Source of the DNA: Hymenobacter plasmatis
Lineage (GTDB): Bacteria > Bacteroidota > Bacteroidia > Cytophagales > Hymenobacteraceae
DNA: 64,000 nucleotides
Direction: 5' to 3'
Assembly: GCF_020711255.1 (NCBI RefSeq)
Contig: NZ_JAJFAW010000005.1
Location: forward strand, 1-64,000
The notes under the pieces were generated by a model, which did not search any database, was not told the DNA's origin, and was given only the letters and a program-made list of their open reading frames with translations. Numbering within the stretch: the first letter of the stretch is position 1; each line of letters begins with the position of its first letter. Positions 20,889 through 27,361 of the stretch are shown in pieces. The position numbers and the translations under genes are program-made.

Positions 20889-20913
20889 GGTGCGGCCGCA
20901 ACCTCCCGTGACT

Positions 20914-20997
20914 ATGCAGCTCACCGTCGGAAACGATGGGGCTTGGCAGCGCGTGGCGGTTTGGGAAGAACGTGTAACTAAGAAAATCGGCCAATGA
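20914..20997 (+). CDS. Possible 27-residue leader peptide overlapping the cheA start
   Basis: A short frame (MQLTVGNDGAWQRVAVWEER and seven more residues) fills the cheY-cheA gap and ends in TGA at 20995-20997, overlapping the cheA ATG as ATGA. That arrangement would allow translational coupling. I recognise no family, and chance is quite possible. Confidence 0.2.
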   Translation: MQLTVGNDGAWQRVAVWEERVTKKIGQ

Positions 20998-22634
20998 AAA
21001 CGCGCGACCAGGAATACCGGGAGCTGTTCATGGCCGAGGCGCTGGAGTATTACGACTCCATGAGCCGGCACCTAAGCGAGCTGGAGCGCAATCCTGACGC
21101 AGGCCCGGCGCTCAACGAGCTGTTCCGGCTCATGCACAACCTCAAGGCCAATGCCCGGGCCATGGGCTTTACGGACCTGGGCGAGGTTGCCCACCACCTG
21201 GAAACGCTATTTGGGCTGATTCGGGACCATGAGCGCACCTTTAGCGGGCCACTCATTCGGGTGGTGTTTGCCGGGGTCGATGCGTTGGGCAATATGATTC
21301 GGGCGGTGGGGGCCAACCAGCCCCTGCCCGATGCCAGCGCGCTGCTTGAGAACCTCGACCGCTTGGTGCGCGGCGAAGCGCCGGTGCTGGATGAAGAAGA
21401 GACCATCGACACCGAAGAGGAGTCGAACCGGAAAATGGAGCTGTCGGACCTGGTGTACATCCAGGTCAAGAAGCTTGATAACCTGCTGAACCTGGTAGGC
21501 GAGCTCGTGATTGACCGCGACCGGATAATGACTCTGGCCCAGGAGCTTGATAACCCCGCGCTGCTGGCCACGGCCCAGCACCTGTTCCGCATTTCCGATG
21601 ATTTGCAGTACAGCGTGATGGATGCCCGGCTGGTAGGAGTGGGCGTCCTGCTCAACAAGTTTCCGAGGGTGGTACGCGACGTGGCCGCTGTCGAGGACAA
21701 GCAAGTTGAGCTGACAATGAGCGGGCAGGACGTGCAGATTGACCGCAACATCCTGCAAATCATCACTGACGCCTTGCTCCACTTGGTGCGCAACGCCGTC
21801 AGCCACGGCCTCGAAACTACCGAGCAACGCCTGAAGTCGGGCAAGTCCCCAATCGGGCAGCTCACCCTTTCCGCCCTGACCGAGCGCGACGACGTGCTCA
21901 TTCAGGTGCGCGACGATGGCCGCGGCATCGACACCGAAGCCGTGCGCCGCAAAGCCGTAGAGCGCGGCCTGACCACGGCCAAAGCCGCCGCCAAACTTGA
22001 CGAGCACGCCGTGTGGGCGTTCTTATTCGAGCCGGGCTTCTCAATGGCTCAACAAGTGACCGACATCTCCGGCCGCGGCGTGGGCCTGGATGTGGTGAAG
22101 CTGGCCCTGGATTCGCTGGGCGGCCAGCTGCGGGTGGAGTCGCAATTGGGCGTAGGCACCACGTTTACGCTGGTACTGCCCACCTCCATTGCCGTAAAAG
22201 GCGCCTTGCTGGTGGAAGTAGACGACCGTCCCTACGCCGTTCCACTGCTGCACACCGACACTGTGCTGGCATTGCACCCCGGGCAGATTTCGGTGGTGGG
22301 CGGCGTGCTTGTGACCCAATTCCACGAGCAGTCCGTGCCGCTGGTGCCCTTGCGGCAGCTGCTGTACGACGAAGGCGATGGGCCGCTGCCCCTTGCCGAC
22401 AAGAACGACATGAATGGCCCCCAGCATGTGCTGGTGGTCAACTACAACAACCGCCGCCTGGGCCTGGTCGTCGACCGATTTATGCGTCAGCAGAACATCG
22501 TCATCAAGCCACTCAGTAAGCCTTTAGATACCATTGACCTGTTTGGGGGAGTCACCCTGCTCGGAAGCGGGCAAGTGTGCCTCGTACTGGATGTGCCGGC
22601 ACTCACCCGCTTGTTTTTAAACAAACGGCCCTAA
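20994..22634 (+). CDS. cheA: Chemotaxis histidine kinase CheA
   Basis: Autophosphorylating kinase that passes phosphate to CheY under receptor control. The Hpt domain (residues 1-~110) has the phospho-accepting histidine at position 48 in LFRLMHNLKANARAMGF; the usual context is H-S/T-x-K-G, so HNLKAN is unusual. There is no clear P2 domain, only an acidic linker. Dimerisation helices follow, then an ATPase domain with N-box HLVRNAVSHGLE, G1 VRDDGRGID and G2 SGRGVGLDVV. A CheW-like P5 domain ends the protein. At 546 residues it is short, mainly through loss of P2. cheC starts 56 nt after its stop. Confidence 0.92.
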   Translation: MKTRDQEYRELFMAEALEYYDSMSRHLSELERNPDAGPALNELFRLMHNLKANARAMGFTDLGEVAHHLETLFGLIRDHERTFSGPLIRVVFAGVDALGNMIRAVGANQPLPDASALLENLDRLVRGEAPVLDEEETIDTEEESNRKMELSDLVYIQVKKLDNLLNLVGELVIDRDRIMTLAQELDNPALLATAQHLFRISDDLQYSVMDARLVGVGVLLNKFPRVVRDVAAVEDKQVELTMSGQDVQIDRNILQIITDALLHLVRNAVSHGLETTEQRLKSGKSPIGQLTLSALTERDDVLIQVRDDGRGIDTEAVRRKAVERGLTTAKAAAKLDEHAVWAFLFEPGFSMAQQVTDISGRGVGLDVVKLALDSLGGQLRVESQLGVGTTFTLVLPTSIAVKGALLVEVDDRPYAVPLLHTDTVLALHPGQISVVGGVLVTQFHEQSVPLVPLRQLLYDEGDGPLPLADKNDMNGPQHVLVVNYNNRRLGLVVDRFMRQQNIVIKPLSKPLDTIDLFGGVTLLGSGQVCLVLDVPALTRLFLNKRP

Positions 22635-22690
22635 ACTCACCTTCTCTCACCACAGTCCTCGCAGCTGCACTTCCCCCTATATTCGACGTT

Positions 22691-23323
22691 ATGGATTTAT
22701 CGATGACCGACTTAGAACGTGATATAATCCGCGAGATTTTGAACATTGGCCTGGCTCGCGCCGCCGATTCGTTCGCCGTAGTCGCACAGGAACGGGTGCT
22801 CCTGGAAGTGCCGAATATTGACTTGCTGGTAAGCGACGATATTTTGGTTAGAGTGCGCGATTACCAGACCAACCACGTTGCTATTCAGTCCGATATCCGG
22901 GGGGACTTCAACGGTACTACGCTGATGTTCTTCTCGGGCCAGCACATTCAGCGGCTTTCCCGGGTATGTCTGCGCATGCAGACGGCCGAATCGTTGGAAG
23001 TGAATGAGCTTCAGGAATCGCTACTACTGGAAATCAGCAACATCATCACCGGAGCCCTGGTCACGCAGCTCGCCAACATCCTCAAGGCCAACATTTACGG
23101 GGCTCCTCCCACAGCTCCTCACGGCGACATCGGGGATATCCTGCAGAGCCTGCTGCCTCAGCACCAATTGCAGCCGCTTATTTTCTCGGTAATCACCCAG
23201 TTTTCCGACAAGGACAACATGGTGGAGCTGCCGCTGATGCTGTTCTTCGACCGGATTACTTTCTCGAAAATTCTGGAGATAATCCGCAGTTACGATTTCC
23301 TGGGCAGCCAGATGTCGGCTTAG
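22691..23323 (+). CDS. CheC-like phospho-CheY phosphatase
   Basis: CheC/CheX/FliY-family phosphatases remove phosphate from CheY. Two copies of the active-site helix pattern are visible: EILN (Glu15, Asn18) in RDIIREILNIGLARAADSF and EISN (Glu114, Asn117) in LLLEISNIITGALVTQLANI. Two intact E-x-x-N sites are typical of CheC; CheX has one. At 211 residues the length fits CheC. The start at 22691 puts the first helix at the very N-terminus; an in-frame codon inside cheA at 22577 would add unrelated residues. It ends the signalling operon and would provide signal termination. No cheD is present. Confidence 0.82.
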   Translation: MDLSMTDLERDIIREILNIGLARAADSFAVVAQERVLLEVPNIDLLVSDDILVRVRDYQTNHVAIQSDIRGDFNGTTLMFFSGQHIQRLSRVCLRMQTAESLEVNELQESLLLEISNIITGALVTQLANILKANIYGAPPTAPHGDIGDILQSLLPQHQLQPLIFSVITQFSDKDNMVELPLMLFFDRITFSKILEIIRSYDFLGSQMSA

Positions 23324-23529
23324 TCTTTTTACTGAAGGCTGTTTACTGCGTTTAGCAACATAACGTCCTTTGATATAAGCACGTCATACAGATTGAGCTG
23401 TTTCATTTGGCTCAACTTGATACTTTGGATTTTTGAGGAGCTATCTAATAGCTTCCCTGCCCATGCCGCCAGCGGATTCAACCCGATTGGCGGCCTTGGT
23501 TTTTAATAACCCTTCACTAGCAAACACCG

Positions 23530-24624
23530 ATGTCTAAGAACGATGCCGCTTTGGCCCAAAAAATAGCCTCCTTCGACCCCAATGCTCCTGGCGATGCGGG
23601 AGGCGGCCTGTTTGGTTTGCCCTTCACCACCGAGGAAGCTCAGGTGGTGGTGGTGCCCGTGCCGTGGGAAGTGACGGTGAGCTACCGTGCCGGTACCGCC
23701 GATGGGCCAGCCGCCATTCGCGAAGCCTCCATGCAAGTCGACCTGTACGACCAGGATTTGCCCGATGCCTGGAAGCTGGGCCTGGCCATGGAAGACGAGG
23801 ACGAGGCCATTGCCGAAACCAGCCGCCAGCTCCGGCCGCAAGCCTCCGAATACATCGATTGGCTGGAAGCCGGCCAGCCCGAGGCCGACCAGCAAAAATT
23901 CAGCACCGTGCCCGGCCAAATCACGGCCGCAGGCAACAAGATGCTAAATTGGCTCAAGGATAAAACCGGCGCCCTGCTCGACGATGGCAAGGCCGTAGTA
24001 GTGCTGGGTGGCGACCACAGCACGCCCCTGGGCTACCTGCACGCGCTGGCCGAGCGGCACGAAGAATTCGCCATCCTGCAATTCGACGCACATTGCGACT
24101 TGCGCCCGGCATACGAAGGGTTTCAGTATTCGCACGCCAGCATCATGTACAACGCCCTGGAACTGCCCCAGGTGAAGAAGCTGGTGCAAGTTGGCATCCG
24201 GGACATGTGCCAGCAGGAGGCCGATTTTATTGCTACTTCCAACGGGCGGGTGGCGTTGTTTGGCCAGCGCTTTTTGAGCGAAGAGAAATTCGCCAAGAAA
24301 TCCTGGAAGAAAGTCTGCGGCAAAATCATAGCCCAACTTCCCCCCAAAGTGTACATCAGCTTCGACATCGACGGGCTCGACCCCAAGCTATGCCCCGGCA
24401 CCGGCACGCCCGTGCCCGGCGGCCTGGAGTTTGAAGAAGCTACGTACCTCATCCGCTCCATCGTGCGGGCAGGTATTACCATCATCGGCTGCGACCTCAA
24501 CGAAGTAGCCCCCGGTGATACCGATTGGAACGGCATAGTGGGCGCGCGCCTGCTCTACCAACTTTGCAACTGGATGGCCGTATCTCAAGGCCGCCTCGTC
24601 GCGAAAGGGATGGAGGCGGAATAA
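23530..24624 (+). CDS. Arginase/agmatinase/formiminoglutamase-family hydrolase
   Basis: A binuclear manganese hydrolase of the ureohydrolase superfamily. Metal-ligand motifs are all present: GGDHS near residue 160, FDAHCD near 183, and SFDIDGLDP near 280; DAHCD differs from the usual DAHxD only at the variable residue. The PGGL motif (TPVPGGLEF) and the C-terminal segment resemble agmatinases and Bacteroidota formimidoylglutamase-type proteins. At 364 residues it is longer than typical agmatinase (about 300) because of a charged insertion at residues ~85-135. Neighbours give no clue about the substrate. Confidence 0.85.
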   Translation: MSKNDAALAQKIASFDPNAPGDAGGGLFGLPFTTEEAQVVVVPVPWEVTVSYRAGTADGPAAIREASMQVDLYDQDLPDAWKLGLAMEDEDEAIAETSRQLRPQASEYIDWLEAGQPEADQQKFSTVPGQITAAGNKMLNWLKDKTGALLDDGKAVVVLGGDHSTPLGYLHALAERHEEFAILQFDAHCDLRPAYEGFQYSHASIMYNALELPQVKKLVQVGIRDMCQQEADFIATSNGRVALFGQRFLSEEKFAKKSWKKVCGKIIAQLPPKVYISFDIDGLDPKLCPGTGTPVPGGLEFEEATYLIRSIVRAGITIIGCDLNEVAPGDTDWNGIVGARLLYQLCNWMAVSQGRLVAKGMEAE

Positions 24625-24651
24625 ACTTCTTTCACCTCAACCCTTTTTTCC

Positions 24652-24990
24652 ATGATTGGTTTTATCCTCAAATTTATCCTCACGGCAGTGCTGGTGTACG
24701 GCCTCAGCCTGGTGCTGCCCGGCGTGGTACTGAGCGGCTTTGGCAGCGCGGCCATTCTGGTGCTGGTGCTGGGCCTGCTCAACGCAGTTGTGAAGCCCAT
24801 CCTCAAGATTCTCGGCTTTCCCATTACCGTACTGACGCTGGGTCTGTTCCTGCTGGTCATCAACGTCATCATCGTGAAGCTGGCCGATTTCCTGATGAGC
24901 AGCTTCGACGTGCACGGTTTTCTCAATGCGCTGCTCTTCAGCATTGCGCTGTCGCTGGTGAACGCCGTGGTTGATTTGGTGGTAGACTAA
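24652..24990 (+). CDS. Small four-helix membrane protein, holin superfamily IV type (PF04020)
   Basis: This 112-residue hydrophobic protein has about four membrane segments. The central LNAVVKPILKILGFPITVLTLGLFLLVIN is the hallmark of the family named after a mycobacterial phage holin; I infer the family by pattern. Such proteins are chromosomal in many bacteria, and nothing phage-like surrounds this one, so lysis is not implied. It starts 27 nt after the arginase-family gene and is probably cotranscribed. Confidence 0.8.
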   Translation: MIGFILKFILTAVLVYGLSLVLPGVVLSGFGSAAILVLVLGLLNAVVKPILKILGFPITVLTLGLFLLVINVIIVKLADFLMSSFDVHGFLNALLFSIALSLVNAVVDLVVD

Positions 24991-25036
24991 TTCGCCATTT
25001 CAGCTCAACTTAATCCAGGACTTCACTTAAGAATTG

Positions 25037-25080
25037 GCAAACAAAAAAGCCCGGCTTCATAGCCGGGCTTTTTTGTTTGC
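25037..25080. terminator. Bidirectional terminator between convergent genes
   Basis: Twenty-base perfectly complementary arms (25037-25056, 25061-25080) with a TCAT loop contain GCCCGGCT and six A/T on each side. It serves both the PF04020 gene (+) and murA (-). Confidence 0.9.
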
Positions 25081-25094
25081 TAAAATGCAATTGG

Positions 25095-26399
25095 TTATAA
25101 CCGGCGAATGTCGGCCCCGAGGGCGGTGAGGCGCTGGTCGATGTTCTGGTAGCCGCGGTCAATCTGCTCCACGTTTTCAATGATGCTTTTGCCTTCGGCA
25201 GAAAGGGCAGCGATGAGGAGGGCCACACCGGCCCGAATGTCGGGCGAGGTCATCGTGATGCCGCGCAGGCGCGTGCGCTGGTCCAGGCCGATAACCGTGG
25301 CGCGGTGCGGGTCGCAGAGAATAATCTGGGCGCCCATGTCAATGAGCTTGTCCACGAAGAACAGACGGCTCTCGAACATCTTTTGGTGAATGAGCACCGT
25401 GCCCTTGGCCTGGCAGGCCACCACCAGCACAATGCTGAGCAGGTCGGGTGTGAAGCCAGGCCAGGTATGGTCGCTCACTGTGAGGATGGAGCCGTCGAGA
25501 TAGGTGGCGATTTCGTAGTGGGGCTGGGCCGGAATGTGTATGTCATCGCCGCGGAACTCCAGCTGAATGCCCAACTTGCGGAACGTATCCGGAATAAGGC
25601 CCAGCTGCGGAATCTGGCAGTCCTTGATGGTGATTTCGGAGCCCGTCATGGCGGCAAGGCCGATGAAGGAGCCGATTTCAATCATGTCGGGTAGCATGCG
25701 GTGTTCGGTGCCGCCCAGGCTTTCCACGCCTTCAATGGTGAGCAAGTTGGAGCCGATGCCTTGGATGTTGGCACCCATGCGCACTAGCATCCGGCAGAGC
25801 TGTTGCAGGTACGGCTCGCAGGCAGCGTTGTAGATGGTGGTGGTGCCTTCGGCCAGTACCGCCGCCATCAGGATGTTGGCTGTGCCGGTTACGGAAGCTT
25901 CATCGAGTAGCATGTGGGTGCCCTTGAGCTTGCCCTCGGCCTTGATGCGGTAGAAATCGGTGCCTTCCAGCGTGAGCTTGCCGCCCAGCTTCTCGAGGCC
26001 CAGGAAGTGCGTGTCCATGGGCCGGCGGCCAATTTTGTCGCCACCCGGCTTGGGTAGCTGGCAGCGGCCGTAGCGGCCCAGCATCGGGCCCAGAATCATT
26101 ACCGAACCCCGCAGCGCACCGGCCTGGGCCACAAATTCGGCGGAATCCATGTAGTCGAGGTTAACGTCCTCGGCTTGAAAAATGTACGTGTCGGTGGCCA
26201 GCTTGCCCACTTTCACGCCCATATCGCGCAGCAGCTCAATGAGCTTGTTCACGTCCCGGATGTCGGGGATGTTGCTGATGGTCACCGGCTCCGGCGTCAG
26301 CAGTACTGCACAGAGAATTTGGAGGGCTTCGTTTTTAGCGCCCTGGGGCGTGATTTCGCCGCGCAGCGCTTTGCCACCGCGTACTTCAAATGCAGCCAT
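25095..26399 (-). CDS. murA: UDP-N-acetylglucosamine 1-carboxyvinyltransferase
   Basis: First committed enzyme of peptidoglycan synthesis: transfers enolpyruvate from PEP to UDP-GlcNAc in the cytosol. MuraA features include GAKNEAL near residue 20, which carries the conserved Lys and Asn, and the long EPSP-synthase double fold over 434 residues. In the active-site loop the usual catalytic Cys (E. coli Cys115) is Asp121 (LPKPGGDKIGRRP). Enzymes with Asp here, such as mycobacterial and chlamydial MurA, are active but insensitive to fosfomycin. It follows the helicase and DUF4290 genes on the minus strand, with a long palindrome before it. Confidence 0.94.
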   Translation of the reverse strand: MAAFEVRGGKALRGEITPQGAKNEALQILCAVLLTPEPVTISNIPDIRDVNKLIELLRDMGVKVGKLATDTYIFQAEDVNLDYMDSAEFVAQAGALRGSVMILGPMLGRYGRCQLPKPGGDKIGRRPMDTHFLGLEKLGGKLTLEGTDFYRIKAEGKLKGTHMLLDEASVTGTANILMAAVLAEGTTTIYNAACEPYLQQLCRMLVRMGANIQGIGSNLLTIEGVESLGGTEHRMLPDMIEIGSFIGLAAMTGSEITIKDCQIPQLGLIPDTFRKLGIQLEFRGDDIHIPAQPHYEIATYLDGSILTVSDHTWPGFTPDLLSIVLVVACQAKGTVLIHQKMFESRLFFVDKLIDMGAQIILCDPHRATVIGLDQRTRLRGITMTSPDIRAGVALLIAALSAEGKSIIENVEQIDRGYQNIDQRLTALGADIRRL

Positions 26400-26432
26400 T
26401 TTTTAATTTAATCGGTTTGATATTCGAGTAGG

Positions 26433-26532
26433 CAGAATGTCATGCTGAGCTGGCCGAAGCATCACGCCTGCTTTACTAAACTCATTTAGTTGAGCAGTAT
26501 AGATGCTTCGGCCAGCTCAGCATGACGTTCTG
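26433..26532. repeat. Long inverted repeat, GTCATGCTGAGC family
   Basis: Arms 26433-26463 and 26502-26532 match at 30 of 31 positions around a 38-nt loop. They contain GTCATGCTGAGCTGGCCG, shared with the element at 2381-2474. It lies between the DUF4290 gene and murA, both on the minus strand. Confidence 0.85.
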
Positions 26533-26542
26533 AAAGAAACTG

Positions 26543-27274
26543 TTACTGAGGAGGCTGTTGGGGTTCCTGGCGACCTTTCTTGCGCTTTTTACCGCCTTTG
26601 TTACCAAAGCCGCCATTACGGCCATCACGGTTGTCGCGGCTTTCGCGACGGTCGCGGCCTTCCCGTTGCTGGGGCTGGGGCACGATAAAGACCGGGGTGC
26701 GGCCAGTGCCAGCCGGCATCTCAAAGAGGCTCTCGCTGTCGACCACAGCCGGGTCGAGTCGGAGCTGGCCGCCCGACAGCTCGCCCAAGTGGCGCAAGAT
26801 GGTCACGTCCTTAGCGTTTTCCTTGTTGTGCTGGCGGTACAGGAACTTCATCGTCCGGCCGATTTGCACAGTGGCCTGCTCGCGCTCGGCGGGGTCCTCA
26901 ATGGTGAGGGCCTTCGCAATCAGGGCTTCAACGGCCGCGCCGTAGGCCCGCAGCTTGGGAGCCTGGCGGGGGTAGGGCACACGCGTTGGCTTCTCGGTAC
27001 GAATGGTGAGGCTGCGCAGTGGAACCGGTGCATCCAGGGTCACTTCTTCGCCAGCCATGGCGTGCAGGTGGTTCCAGAGGCGGGTTTGCACCTCGGGCAG
27101 CTCGCGCAAAGAAGGCTGCAGGCGAAGCATGAGCTGCACAATCTGCCCGGCCCGCTTGGTGCGCTCGGCCAGGTCTTCAATCTGAGCCAGGCCCTGAATG
27201 AGCTGATAGGTGCTGTGCCCGTATTCGCGCACCAGCAGTTGCAGGTGGAAGGGCAGGGTGGTGAGGTCGGTCAT
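26543..27274 (-). CDS. DUF4290-family protein
   Basis: Conserved Bacteroidota protein of unknown function, about 243 residues. The all-helical core starts at MTDLTTLPFHLQLLVREYGH and includes KFLYRQHNKENAKD near residue 165, the part by which I recognise the family. The tail after residue ~205 is basic and low-complexity (REGRDRRESRDNRDGRNGG, then KKRKKGR), resembling an RNA-binding RGG/Lys tail. The start at 27274 is chosen because upstream codons fall into a GC hairpin and past the -7 box. Linkage to murA downstream suggests a cell-envelope or division context, by inference only. Confidence 0.8.
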   Translation of the reverse strand: MTDLTTLPFHLQLLVREYGHSTYQLIQGLAQIEDLAERTKRAGQIVQLMLRLQPSLRELPEVQTRLWNHLHAMAGEEVTLDAPVPLRSLTIRTEKPTRVPYPRQAPKLRAYGAAVEALIAKALTIEDPAEREQATVQIGRTMKFLYRQHNKENAKDVTILRHLGELSGGQLRLDPAVVDSESLFEMPAGTGRTPVFIVPQPQQREGRDRRESRDNRDGRNGGFGNKGGKKRKKGRQEPQQPPQ

Positions 27275-27288
27275 AGAAAGCAATAGGA

Positions 27289-27321
27289 GGGCCCGCCAAA
27301 GGCGGGCCCGGGCCAAAGATA
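27289..27321 (-). promoter_or_regulatory. Promoter -7 box and GC hairpin ahead of the DUF4290 gene
   Basis: Reading the minus strand, TATCTTTG (27321-27314) is followed by a perfect nine-pair hairpin, GGGCCCGCC-TTT-GGCGGGCCC (27309-27289), which ends 14 nt before the start codon. It has no T-run, so it may act on translation or RNA stability. Confidence 0.5.
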
Positions 27322-27361
27322 GGAAGAAGGCTTACGCCTCCTCCATACGGGCCGCAAAAGG

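Noticed and set aside
24652..24990. Phage holin-like gene as sign of a prophage
   Set aside because: The family is common on bacterial chromosomes. No integrase, capsid, terminase or lysin genes are nearby, and flanking genes are housekeeping.
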